DNA of 33,003 nt. It comes from Stutzerimonas azotifigens DSM 17556. GTDB lineage: Bacteria; Pseudomonadota; Gammaproteobacteria; Pseudomonadales; Pseudomonadaceae. Each line of letters starts with the position of its first letter. Position 1 is the first letter of the stretch. The translations under genes and the position numbers were made by a program. Positions 18,817 to 27,037 of this stretch are shown one piece after another. Below the pieces are notes generated by a model, which did not search any database, had not been told where the DNA came from, and worked only from the letters and a program-made list of their open reading frames with translations. The stretch is from NCBI RefSeq assembly GCF_000425625.1, contig NZ_KE384422.1, forward strand, positions 37,870 through 70,872, read 5' to 3'.

Positions 18817-19785
18817 ATGGCTCATCTCGTCGAAACCATGGCCTACGCCGGCACTACTCCTTGGCATGGCCTGGGCAACAACCTGCCGCAAAAGCAACCT
18901 ATCGAGGTCTGGCAACGTGAAGCCGGCATGGACTGGCAAATCTTGGAAAGCCCCGTTCATTTCAAATCGGACGCCATCGGCCACCTCGGTACGATTCATT
19001 CCTTCCCTGAGCAGAAGGTGCTCTATCGCTCGGATAACAAAGCCCCGCTGTCAGTGGTCTCCAAGCGTTATCACACCGTGCAGCCACGCGAGGTACTGGA
19101 GTTTTACCGGGATCTAACCGAGGTCTCCGGCTATGAGCTGGAGACAGCTGGCGTGCTCAAGGGTGGGCGCAAGTTCTGGGCGCTTGCACGCACTGGGCAA
19201 GGTACGGCGATCAAGGGTAACGACCAGGTCAACGGCTACCTGCTATTGGCTACGTCATGCGACGGCACCTTGGCCACCACCGCAACGCCGACCACTGTTC
19301 GCGTGGTCTGCAACAACACCCTGACCATCGCCCTGGACGGCACCAGCCGAGCGATCAAGGTGCCGCACAACACTCGCTTCGATCCGAATCTGGTGAAGAA
19401 GCAGCTCGGCATCGCCGTCTCGCAATGGGACGATTTCATGTATCGCATGCGCCATCTGGCTGAGCGCAAGGTGCAGTGGCATGAGGCAATGGGCTTCTTT
19501 ATGAACGTCATGTGCGAGGTCAGTCCGACCGGCCAGCTTCCTGAACAGCTACCCAACGAACGCGCCCTGCGCAAGGTTCAGGAGCTGTACGAAGGCCGTG
19601 GCCGGGGCAGTCAGTTGGAGTCGGCCAAAGGCACCGCCTGGGGTTTGCTCAATGCCGTAACCGAATACGTCGATCACGAACGGCGTGCACGCAGCACGGA
19701 ATACCGGCTGGACTCTGCCTGGTTCGGCCAAGGCGCACAGATCAAGCAACGCGCCCTGGATGCAGCGCTGCAACTCGCCGCCTAA
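18817..19785 (+). CDS. DUF932 phage/plasmid-like protein
   Basis: A 322-residue protein beginning MAHLVETMAYAGTTPWHGLG at an ATG 10 bases after AAGGAA. The N-terminal block (AGTTPWHGLGNNL), the central VVSKRYHTVQPREVLEF and the later NTRFDPNLVKKQ region are characteristic of the DUF932 / TIGR03299 family found on plasmids, ICEs and phages. A molecular role is not established; it is usually encoded with recombination genes, as here with a YqaJ exonuclease downstream. Longer upstream frames overlap the preceding gene and are rejected because the family start is clear. Confidence 0.88.
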   Translation: MAHLVETMAYAGTTPWHGLGNNLPQKQPIEVWQREAGMDWQILESPVHFKSDAIGHLGTIHSFPEQKVLYRSDNKAPLSVVSKRYHTVQPREVLEFYRDLTEVSGYELETAGVLKGGRKFWALARTGQGTAIKGNDQVNGYLLLATSCDGTLATTATPTTVRVVCNNTLTIALDGTSRAIKVPHNTRFDPNLVKKQLGIAVSQWDDFMYRMRHLAERKVQWHEAMGFFMNVMCEVSPTGQLPEQLPNERALRKVQELYEGRGRGSQLESAKGTAWGLLNAVTEYVDHERRARSTEYRLDSAWFGQGAQIKQRALDAALQLAA

Positions 19786-19810
19786 CCCGTCTCCCCACCT
19801 CAACCGTATC

Positions 19811-19844
19811 GCCCGGTCAGCTTCGTGCTGGCTGGGCGTTTTTA
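19811..19844 (+). terminator. Terminator/attenuator between DUF932 and YqaJ genes
   Basis: GCCCGGTCAGC (19811-19821) pairs with GCTGGCTGGGC (19827-19837), with two G-T wobbles and a TTCGT loop, followed by GTTTTTA. It lies 16 bases before the start codon of the next gene, just ahead of its ribosome binding site. Confidence 0.8.
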
Positions 19845-19860
19845 TGTCTGCAGGAGAAGC

Positions 19861-20868
19861 ATGATGAAAGCCACTTCATTGAACCGCAGCCCCAGCAAAT
19901 CTCGACCAGCTCTACGCCTGATTAGCACCAAGGAATTGCCTCGCGAAGACTGGCTGCAGATCCGCAAGCAAGGCATCGGCAGTTCCGATGCAGCTGCAGC
20001 CGTCGGCCTCAACCCCTACAAATCGCAACTGGAGCTGTGGCTGGAAAAGACCGGGCGCGACACCGGATTACCAAAAACCGATCCCGATGATGAGGACAGC
20101 CCGATGTACTGGGGCAACGTCCTAGAGCCCATCGTGGCCTGGCATTACAGCAAGCGCACCAAGAACAAGGTCCGCCGCGTCAATGCCGTGCTGCAGCACC
20201 CGGATCCTGAGTTGTCCTGGATGTTGGCCAATATTGACCGGGAGGTTATCGGTGCCGACGACGTGCAGATCCTCGAATGCAAGACAGCCGGCATAAACGG
20301 GGCACGCCTCTGGAAAGAGGGCGTGCCCGAATATGTGCAGTTGCAGGTGATGCACCAGCTCGCCGTCACGGGCAAACAGGCAGCAGATGTGGCGGTTGTG
20401 CTCGGAGGGCAGCATCTGGAGATCCATCGCATAGAGCGGGATGAACAAATGATTGCTCGCCTGATCGAGCTCGAACGGCGCTTCTGGCAGTACGTGGAAA
20501 CCGATACACCACCACCCGCCGACGGCACAGCTTCCGCCGAGACCGCCCTGCGCTGCCTTTTCCCAACGGATTCAGGCGAGACCGTGGATTTCAGTGGTCA
20601 TGCTGGATTGTCAGCGGCCTACATTGAGCTCAAAGCACTGCGCCAAGCGATTGCCAATAAGGAAAAGCGTGAAGCCCAGCTCAAGCAGATGCTGCAACAG
20701 GCCATGGGCGATGCCAGTCGGGCTGAGTTCACCAATGGGTACATCAGTTGGCGCAAAGCCAAAGACAGCGTCGGCTTCGACGTAGCCCGGCTACTTCAGG
20801 AGAGACCGCACCTGAAAGCCAAATACTCGCTGGTTAAACCCGGCGCACGGCGCTTCCTGGTCGGCTGA
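19861..20868 (+). CDS. YqaJ-type viral recombinase/exonuclease
   Basis: A 335-residue lambda-exonuclease-fold protein, expected to resect double-stranded DNA for single-strand annealing recombination. The start at 19861 follows CAGGAGA; an upstream frame start at 19825 lies within a terminator. Motifs in order: the YqaJ opening RKQGIGSSDAAAAVGLNPYK, E89 in WGNVLEPIVAW, D126 in MLANIDREV, E139-C-K141 (ILECKTA), and Q160/Q162 in VQLQVMHQL. These are the metal-binding and catalytic positions and all look intact. No annealing protein of the RecT type is nearby; the downstream Cys-containing protein occupies that position. Confidence 0.92.
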   Translation: MMKATSLNRSPSKSRPALRLISTKELPREDWLQIRKQGIGSSDAAAAVGLNPYKSQLELWLEKTGRDTGLPKTDPDDEDSPMYWGNVLEPIVAWHYSKRTKNKVRRVNAVLQHPDPELSWMLANIDREVIGADDVQILECKTAGINGARLWKEGVPEYVQLQVMHQLAVTGKQAADVAVVLGGQHLEIHRIERDEQMIARLIELERRFWQYVETDTPPPADGTASAETALRCLFPTDSGETVDFSGHAGLSAAYIELKALRQAIANKEKREAQLKQMLQQAMGDASRAEFTNGYISWRKAKDSVGFDVARLLQERPHLKAKYSLVKPGARRFLVG

Positions 20869-20899
20869 TTCCAACCTCTTTTCATCACTCCTTCCCCTT

Positions 20900-20940
20900 G
20901 GCCAGCCCATGCAGTTCGCGCTGCGTGGCTGGCCTTTTTT
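20900..20940 (+). terminator. Terminator/attenuator between YqaJ and the next gene
   Basis: The strand GGCCAGCCCATGCAG (20900-20914) pairs with CTGCGTGGCTGGCC (20921-20934) with one bulge, followed by six Ts. It precedes the CAGGAGA ribosome binding site of the next gene by about 6 bases, the same layout as the terminator ahead of YqaJ. Confidence 0.85.
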
Positions 20941-20958
20941 CATTTTCAGGAGACCACC

Positions 20959-21861
20959 ATGCTCAAAGGTCTGGCTATTACTCCGCCGGTGCTCGGGCGG
21001 ATTTCCATCGGCAAGGTCATCGAGAAAAACGGCAAGCGCCTGCCGGAAAAGGATGATCAGTTCACCATCACTTCCCAGGTACAGAGCCGCGACGGCTGGC
21101 TGGTGCATCCGCTCAATGATGAGCTGCGCCAAGGCAAGGACGACAAGCTGCGCAGCATTCCGGTACGCCTGCTATTCAACGAGCCGGAACTGAATTTCCG
21201 CGCGGATTACACACTCTTCGACCGGCAAACCGGGCGACCTGTTTGCGTAGGCAATGGCGAGACTTGCAAGCGGATTACCCAGGACGGCATGCAGTCACTG
21301 CCCTGCCCTTCACCGGATGCTTGCTCGCTGGCCAAAGGCGGTGCCTGCAAGCCTTACGGCCGGCTGAACGTGGTCATTGGTGATGAGGATCCGCTGGGCA
21401 GCTTTGTGTTCCGCACCACTGGCTTCAACAGCATCCGCACCCTGGCCGCTCGGTTGCATTACTTCCAGGCCATCTCCGGCAACCGCTTGGCTTGCCTGCC
21501 GCTGGAACTGCGTCTGCGTGGCAAGTCCACTCGCCAGAGCCATGGCACGCCGATCTTCTACGCCGACCTGACGGTACGCAGCGGCATGGACATGACCGAA
21601 GCACTGCGCTTGGCCGGTGAGCTTGATGAACAGCGGCAAGCGGCGGGCTTCGATCAGAACGCGCTAGACGAAGCGGCAAAGCGCGGTTTCGGCAACGGCG
21701 CCTTCGAGGACAGTGAGGAGGACGTCGGCGCCATCGTCGAGGAGTTCTTCCCTGCTGAAAGCAGCAGCGATGAAAAACGTTCCAGATCCACTACGCAGCC
21801 TTTGGGCAAACCCAGCCTAGCTGAAAAGCTGGAAGCCCAGCACCAATCCCTGAATGCCTGA
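20959..21861 (+). CDS. Cysteine-containing mobile-element protein (annotated elsewhere as hydrolase or metal-binding; Gp3-like)
   Basis: A 300-residue soluble protein with a good CAGGAGA ribosome binding site. The N-terminus (KGLAITPPVLGRISIGKVIE, then RLPEKDDQFTIT) resembles actinophage Gp3-type recombination directionality factors as I remember them, which is only a suggestion. A central cluster of cysteines (C96, C103, C116, C122, C130) could bind zinc. The C-terminal 80 residues are acidic and low-complexity. It lies between the YqaJ exonuclease and RadC genes, a conserved order in Pseudomonas genomic islands. A role in DNA recombination or excision is plausible but unproven. Confidence 0.7.
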   Translation: MLKGLAITPPVLGRISIGKVIEKNGKRLPEKDDQFTITSQVQSRDGWLVHPLNDELRQGKDDKLRSIPVRLLFNEPELNFRADYTLFDRQTGRPVCVGNGETCKRITQDGMQSLPCPSPDACSLAKGGACKPYGRLNVVIGDEDPLGSFVFRTTGFNSIRTLAARLHYFQAISGNRLACLPLELRLRGKSTRQSHGTPIFYADLTVRSGMDMTEALRLAGELDEQRQAAGFDQNALDEAAKRGFGNGAFEDSEEDVGAIVEEFFPAESSSDEKRSRSTTQPLGKPSLAEKLEAQHQSLNA

Positions 21862-21864
21862 GTC

Positions 21865-21878
21865 TGGCCACCCGGCCA
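21865..21878 (+). promoter_or_regulatory. Hairpin abutting the radC ribosome binding site
   Basis: TGGCC-ACCC-GGCCA forms a 5-bp stem with a 4-base loop, immediately followed by AAAGGAG and the start codon at 21890. Too weak and T-poor for termination; it could modulate initiation. Confidence 0.45.
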
Positions 21879-21889
21879 AAGGAGCTGTT

Positions 21890-22387
21890 ATGAGACTGCA
21901 CAAAATCAAGGCCGGTGAGACCGCTGGCACCTACCTGATCGAATCACCGGTCACCGAGGCCGACATCCTGCTGATGGCCAAACAGCTGGCCAGCCTGCGC
22001 CTACGACGGGGACGACAACTTACCGCGCCACGGGATGTATTCAGCCACCTGCAGGCCTTGCTGGAGGCCTATGAATACGAGGTCTTCGCTCTGCTGATGC
22101 TGGACAGCAAGCACCGGGTCATTGCGTTCCACGAGCTGTTCAGGGGCACCTTGGATGGTGCAAGCGTCTACCCCAGGGAAGTCATCAAGATTGCCTTGGA
22201 GCACAACGCCGCCGCCATGATCCTGGTGCACAACCATCCCTCCGGCGATCCCGAGCCCAGCCAGGCGGATCGTACGCTGACCAACAAACTGAAGGAGGCC
22301 CTGGATCTGGTCGGAGTGCGGACGTTGGATCACATCATCGTGGGCCATGAAGGCTGCGTGTCGCTGGCGGAACAGGGCTACCTGTAG
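21890..22387 (+). CDS. RadC-family JAMM-domain protein
   Basis: A 165-residue protein starting at the ATG behind AAAGGAG. It is a short RadC lacking the N-terminal helix-hairpin-helix of chromosomal RadC, as is usual for mobile-element copies. The JAMM metalloprotease-type motif is complete: H114-N-H116 (LVHNHPSGD), S124 and D127 (EPSQAD), with an upstream Glu in YEYEVFALL. The substrate of RadC proteins is not established, and a DNA-repair role is disputed. Despite this, island copies persist beside recombination genes, as here. It lies 29 bases after the Cys-containing protein gene and 13 bases before a small membrane protein gene. Confidence 0.93.
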   Translation: MRLHKIKAGETAGTYLIESPVTEADILLMAKQLASLRLRRGRQLTAPRDVFSHLQALLEAYEYEVFALLMLDSKHRVIAFHELFRGTLDGASVYPREVIKIALEHNAAAMILVHNHPSGDPEPSQADRTLTNKLKEALDLVGVRTLDHIIVGHEGCVSLAEQGYL

Positions 22388-22399
22388 GAGACGAACAAG

Positions 22400-22600
22400 A
22401 TGAAGCTACTGCTACGAACCTTCGTTGCCGTGTTCGTGTTTGCCGGCATCCTCGCGGGTTGTCTGGCGATGTTACTGCTGGTGATTCTGATGGTGCGTTT
22501 TCCGCCGCTGCTGATCGCGGTGGTGCTGGCCTGCTGGACCTTCTGCCGACTATGGGAAGTAGCTAGACCATCAATCGCGCCAGCGGAGACTCACACATAA
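22400..22600 (+). CDS. Small two-helix membrane protein
   Basis: A 66-residue, strongly hydrophobic protein: one segment within residues 6-31 (FVAVFVFAGILAGCLAMLLL) and a second at about 34-50 (PPLLIAVVLACWTF), then a short polar tail. It starts 13 bases after the radC stop behind GTAGGAGA, and is the last gene before a strong terminator. No family recognised. Confidence 0.65.
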   Translation: MKLLLRTFVAVFVFAGILAGCLAMLLLVILMVRFPPLLIAVVLACWTFCRLWEVARPSIAPAETHT

Positions 22601-22680
22601 AATCCACAAGGATGAAGCCAACGAATCGGGGTTACTGACAGCTCCGTTGTTTGGATCATCCTGCTTTGTTCTGATCAACA

Positions 22681-22709
22681 GAGGGAGCAGCTGCTCCCTC
22701 TTTTTTTTT
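22681..22709 (+). terminator. Strong intrinsic terminator ending the DUF932-RadC block
   Basis: GAGGGAGCAGCTGCTCCCTC is a perfect 20-bp palindrome followed by nine Ts. It ends the plus-strand block and lies 60 bases from the end of the converging minus-strand operon; in that direction no T-run is present. Confidence 0.95.
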
Positions 22710-22768
22710 GCACGCAAATGCTGCAGTGGGTATGGCAAGAGACCAAGAAGCCCCGCCCTGCAGCAAAG

Positions 22769-23953
22769 CTAACCTTGCGTGATGAGCCGTGCGGACTGCG
22801 GGTCATACATCACGCCTGCAATTGAACCATCGCGAATACGCTCAACAGCCTCGTTGATAACGTGCAGCGGCACGAGAAACCACTCTCTAGGTTTGACTGG
22901 ATTTCCGAAGCGATCAGGGATCGTCAGCTCAATCTGGGCAGGGCTGAACAGGCGGTGGAAGAGGTTTTCCATCCGCGTCCGGTTGATGTTGTGCAGTTTA
23001 TAGGTGGCGACCACCTCAACATCCGCCAACAGGTAGGTGGCATCCTTATCAGCCCCGGCGATACGTGTTTCCACTTTGCCACCGGTGACACCGATCTTGT
23101 GGATCAGCTTGCGATGCTCAGCCACGAAAGGGTGCGTTGAGTGGCTGCGCAGCACGTAGATGGTGCCGCTCTCGATGTCATCGGGTTCCGATGCGTCGCC
23201 AAACAACGGACCTGCATCCGCCTCGGTAATGCGCCGACCGGCATCGTCCTTGTAGAGTGCTCGCTGCAAGGATCTACGCAGTAGATTGCTTTCCGTACCG
23301 TTGGAATAGATCACCCTTAGCCGGGCATCGCTCTCACCATTCGGCGCCTTGATTGGCTCACCGACCTCCGCAACATAAACGGTCTGCCCACCGAGGATGA
23401 AGAATTGGCCCTCCTCGATGCTCGCATCCCGGATAAAGGTGCGAGTAATTCGAACGCCCGCCTGCAGCTCGCGCTGCACCTGTTCAAACAGCGGCTGGAA
23501 ACGCTCAAAGTCCTCGCAACGCTCGCGCTGTGCAATCTCCTCGGCCTCACGCTTTTCGGCATTGCTGCGAACGTAACGGAGGTTCTGAATATCCGAACCC
23601 TCGTCATCGCCGGCCAGCTCCGCCAGCAGCTCATCGTCCGTCATGCTGTAGTCGCCTTGCGGCTCCCGCACCTCAAGCGCATTCAATAGGCCCTGGTGGT
23701 CGAAGGGCGTTAGCAGGTTGCGGCATTCTTCCTGCTCACGCAGACGATCCAGGCGCACGGCATACAGGCGCTCGAAGATGTCTTTATCGTCCCCGTGGCG
23801 CGGTGCGTGTCCGTGCTCCTCAACAAAGCGTTGAATATCTTCGAAGCCGGCGATGATGCGCTCCGCGCGAGGAGTGCGCGCCTTCTTCTTGTCTGACGTG
23901 GCGAAATCGGAAAGCTCCGCTTCCAGCTCATCCAGATCAAATTCGTTAGCCAT
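22769..23953 (-). CDS. GIY-YIG nuclease-family protein, last gene of the MTase-helicase operon
   Basis: A 394-residue protein. The first 160 residues are charged and helical, a likely interaction region. The C-terminal part is a GIY-YIG domain of the T5orf172/MUG113 kind: TIYVL at 264-268 in place of GIY, KIGVT at 286-290 in place of YIG, R297, and the catalytic Glu E329 in RMENLFHRLF. A conserved tail, REWFLVPLHVINEAV, follows. Its start overlaps the helicase stop by 8 bases (ATGGCTAA), so translation is coupled. In context it is the best candidate for the DNA-cleaving subunit of the system; it could also nick or process DNA for another purpose. The domain call is firm; the role is inference. 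Confidence 0.85.
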   Translation of the reverse strand: MANEFDLDELEAELSDFATSDKKKARTPRAERIIAGFEDIQRFVEEHGHAPRHGDDKDIFERLYAVRLDRLREQEECRNLLTPFDHQGLLNALEVREPQGDYSMTDDELLAELAGDDEGSDIQNLRYVRSNAEKREAEEIAQRERCEDFERFQPLFEQVQRELQAGVRITRTFIRDASIEEGQFFILGGQTVYVAEVGEPIKAPNGESDARLRVIYSNGTESNLLRRSLQRALYKDDAGRRITEADAGPLFGDASEPDDIESGTIYVLRSHSTHPFVAEHRKLIHKIGVTGGKVETRIAGADKDATYLLADVEVVATYKLHNINRTRMENLFHRLFSPAQIELTIPDRFGNPVKPREWFLVPLHVINEAVERIRDGSIAGVMYDPQSARLITQG

Positions 23954-26012
23954 AACGGCCCTCTTTCTTGAAACGCATAAAGGCTGCGGCGCCTTCTGCC
24001 ATGCTCCGCTCCCAGGGGTCTTGAGCAGTCAGCGAAGGTACCCGCCCATGATCCTTCTTGAATTTTACCGCTCGTATAGCGAGATCTTTGGCCTCTTCTG
24101 GCGTCAGCCGAGTGCGCTTGGCACCGATCACCGCAGCGACCTGCTTGAGGCTGTCCTCGCTCATGGTCTTGGCCAGAATGGCGTACGCCTCGCTGAAAGG
24201 ATTAATCCGGTCGATCAGGTCAATATCCAGTTCTCGAACATCCATCGAGAACTTTCTGATTCCCTCGATCAGCGCCGTGCTGCTCGGTGCGGCACCCGCG
24301 TTCGTGCTCCCCTGCAGATCTGCGCCCGCCACCAGCTGCTTGGCTTGCTGGGTCAGATTCAGCGCCGCAATGGCGTGCTGGCGAACTGCTTCTTGATCCT
24401 CGGCATCCAGCTCGGGGTACTTGTCGCGGATAATCTTGCCCATACGCAGCTGGGTCAGTTCTTCGGGAACCAGCTCCTCGTCGAACAGGCCACGCTCGAT
24501 GTTGGTCTTGTCCTGCACGAAGCTGGCTATCACCTCGTTCAAGTCTTCCTGGCAGATGCGGCTCGCCTCAGGGCTCTTGGGCTCAGCCAAACCTTTGATC
24601 TCGATCTGCAGTTGCCCGGTTTCAGGGTTGAAACCTACGTTGCACTTGTCGGGCTGATAACCCGCATCGCCGTAGTCAAATCCTTCCTGCGGCCCAGAGG
24701 TGGGAGTCTTCGGCTTGAACTCAAAACGCGGCGCCAAAACCTGCTCCATCAGTAGGCTGGCAGCAATCGCCTTGAGGGTATCGTTCACCGCCTCGGCCAC
24801 CAGCTTCTCGCTGGCATCTGGCTCGGCGATCAGGTTGGTGAAGCGCGCCCGTGCTTTGCCGGGTGCATCGCGTGTAGCCCGCCCAATGATCTGCACAATC
24901 TCGGTCAGGCTGGAACGGTAGCCAACTGTGAGGGCGTGCTCGCACCAGATCCAGTCGAAGCCCTCTTTGGCCATGCCCAGCGCGATGATGATATCGACAT
25001 GATCGCGGTTGTTCTTCTGAGCCGGGTCCTTCAGGGCAGCCGAGACTTTATCGCGCTTGGCCGGGTCGTCATCGACCAGGTCTGCAATGCGCAGCACGTG
25101 CCCATCGGCCGTCTTCACCAGTTGGAAACCCGTCACCGGATCGGTGCCTTGCCACTCGCCCAGCTCTTCGATGATGTGCTCCACCTCGCGGATCTTGTCC
25201 TTGGTGCTCTCGCGGGAGTTCACATTGGGGATGTGGAGGATGGTTTTCTCGCTGGGGTCGAGCACCTTGAGGATGTCGTCGGAGTAAGCCCCCGAGTAGA
25301 AGTAGTAACCAATGTCCAGCTTCTTCAGGTGTTCATAGCCGTTGAGCTGCTGATAGTAGGTATACGTTACGGGAACGAAACGGGCTTCGTCGGTGGGTGA
25401 CAGCACTGCCTCGGCATCTCCCCGGAAGTAGGAACCGGTCATCGCTACGATGTGCACCTTGTCACGGGCAATCATCTGACCCAGGTGCGTACCCAGCCTG
25501 TTCTCCGGGTTGGCGGAAACGTGGTGGAACTCGTCCACAGCGATCAAGCGATCATCGAACGCCGCCACCCCGAATTTCTCCACCGCAAACCGGAAAGTGG
25601 CATGGGTACAAACCAGCACCTGGTCACTGCTTTCCAGAAACGCGCCCACCGCATTGACCTTGCCGCCATCATCGGTGCCGGGGGCGTCACACAGGTTCCA
25701 ACGCGGCTTCACATGCCAGTCGGCCCAGAAACCGTATTGGCTCAGCGGCTCATCGTGAAAACTCGAACCAATGGACTTTTCCGGCACGACGATAAGCGCC
25801 TGCTTGATGCCCTGATGAACCAGCTTGTCTAGAGCAATGAACATCAGGGCGCGACTTTTACCGGATGCAGGCGGTGACTTGATCAGCAGGTACTGCTCGC
25901 CACGCCGCTCATAGGCGAGCTCCTGCATGGGGCGCATGCCCAGTTCGTTGGCCTTGGTGGAGCGTCCGTTCTGGGCATAGGAGACGGAAACGGAAGGAAC
26001 GGTTTGGGTCAT
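23946..26012 (-). CDS. SF2 DExH helicase of the MTase-RhuM-helicase-nuclease operon
   Basis: A 688-residue DEAD/DEAH-family helicase related to restriction-enzyme translocases. Walker A reads SPPASGKS (46-53), the Walker B box is DEFHH (160-164), motif III MTGS (191-194), motif V GMAKEGFDW and motif VI QIIGRATRD (374-382). After the core, about 300 helical residues carry no known domain. It begins 14 bases after RhuM and overlaps the GIY-YIG gene by 8 bases. It likely translocates on or unwinds DNA to bring the nuclease to unmethylated targets, by analogy with type I and III restriction. An insertion around residues 250-340 between the two RecA lobes is relatively long. Confidence 0.88.
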   Translation of the reverse strand: MTQTVPSVSVSYAQNGRSTKANELGMRPMQELAYERRGEQYLLIKSPPASGKSRALMFIALDKLVHQGIKQALIVVPEKSIGSSFHDEPLSQYGFWADWHVKPRWNLCDAPGTDDGGKVNAVGAFLESSDQVLVCTHATFRFAVEKFGVAAFDDRLIAVDEFHHVSANPENRLGTHLGQMIARDKVHIVAMTGSYFRGDAEAVLSPTDEARFVPVTYTYYQQLNGYEHLKKLDIGYYFYSGAYSDDILKVLDPSEKTILHIPNVNSRESTKDKIREVEHIIEELGEWQGTDPVTGFQLVKTADGHVLRIADLVDDDPAKRDKVSAALKDPAQKNNRDHVDIIIALGMAKEGFDWIWCEHALTVGYRSSLTEIVQIIGRATRDAPGKARARFTNLIAEPDASEKLVAEAVNDTLKAIAASLLMEQVLAPRFEFKPKTPTSGPQEGFDYGDAGYQPDKCNVGFNPETGQLQIEIKGLAEPKSPEASRICQEDLNEVIASFVQDKTNIERGLFDEELVPEELTQLRMGKIIRDKYPELDAEDQEAVRQHAIAALNLTQQAKQLVAGADLQGSTNAGAAPSSTALIEGIRKFSMDVRELDIDLIDRINPFSEAYAILAKTMSEDSLKQVAAVIGAKRTRLTPEEAKDLAIRAVKFKKDHGRVPSLTAQDPWERSMAEGAAAFMRFKKEGRYG

Positions 26013-26026
26013 GGCTATGCATCCAT

Positions 26027-27037
26027 TCAGGGCTTCTTGCCCATGTCTTTAAGGGTGTGTTCGAGCTGCTCGATTTCCTTGAGGTCATCCGCATCGGCCT
26101 GCAGGCGCTCCGCCTCGCGGCGATTCTGATCGAATGCCTGGTAACGCTCGTGGGCAAGCCGCTCCATTCGCTCGCGGCTGACGGAGCCCGCACCCTGCAG
26201 GATGGGCTGATCGTTGAACGCCAGCATCTTGTCCACGTTGCTACGCCAGAAGTCCAGGGTCAGCTCCTTCTGCTGTTTGACGCGCAGCTCAGCTTGCTCC
26301 AGGAAGATCACCACCAGGCGGTTGAGCGTGTCGATCTCGTCAGCCGTCAGATAGTTCTTGGCGACGATCACGTCCTGCTTACGCACCCGTGAGCCGCTCC
26401 AGGTGTTCAGAGCCATATTGGGCTGGCTGGAGTCGGCACGCTTGACCACCAATTCGGCGGCGGTATGGCCGGTGGTGGCATAAAGTAGCTTGTTCTGTAC
26501 CTCGGCAAAGAACAGCGCGGTTTCCTGTTCGCGGATGCGGTAATCGGAGCTCAGGGCAAACAGCTCGCGCACCTTCTGATAGAAGCGCTTCTCCGATGCC
26601 CGAATCTCGCGGATGCGCGCCAGCAACTCATCGAAGTGATCCCAGCCACCCGGGTTCTTCAGCCGCTGGTCATCCAGCACGAAGCCCTTGAGCAGAAACT
26701 CCTTGAGGTGCGTGCTGGCCCACTGGCGGAATTGCACGCCGCGCGGCGAGCGCACCCGGTAGCCGATGGCCAGGATCAAATCGAGGTTGTAATGGGTCAG
26801 CTTGCGCTTCACCTGGCGCTGCCCCTCGACTTGAACTGTCAAGGATTCCTTGACAGTTGCCTCGATGCCCAGCTCCCCGTCCTCGAAAATGTTCTTGGCG
26901 TGCAAGGACACGTTCTGCTTGGTGGTCTGGAACAGCTCAGCGATTTCCAGCTGGCTAAGCCACACACTCTGCCCTTCGACGCGCAGGTGCAGACGTGTTT
27001 GGCCATCTTCCGAGCTGTAAAGAATCAGATCCGTCAT
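26027..27037 (-). CDS. rhuM: RhuM-family protein
   Basis: A 336-residue RhuM protein. The N-terminus has a winged-helix/KilA-like DNA-binding look (VWLSQLEIAELFQTTKQNVS, then HAKNIFEDGEL) and the family block LTHYNLDLILAIGYRVRSPR at about 80-100, followed by FRQWAS. The C-terminus is helical and charged, ending in a predicted coiled coil (EAERLQADADDLKEIEQLE). The start overlaps the methyltransferase stop in ATGA. RhuM was named in a Salmonella pathogenicity island and is labelled a virulence protein, but it has no proven activity. Its position inside a modification/helicase/nuclease operon suggests a role in target recognition or regulation of that system. Confidence 0.92.
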   Translation of the reverse strand: MTDLILYSSEDGQTRLHLRVEGQSVWLSQLEIAELFQTTKQNVSLHAKNIFEDGELGIEATVKESLTVQVEGQRQVKRKLTHYNLDLILAIGYRVRSPRGVQFRQWASTHLKEFLLKGFVLDDQRLKNPGGWDHFDELLARIREIRASEKRFYQKVRELFALSSDYRIREQETALFFAEVQNKLLYATTGHTAAELVVKRADSSQPNMALNTWSGSRVRKQDVIVAKNYLTADEIDTLNRLVVIFLEQAELRVKQQKELTLDFWRSNVDKMLAFNDQPILQGAGSVSRERMERLAHERYQAFDQNRREAERLQADADDLKEIEQLEHTLKDMGKKP

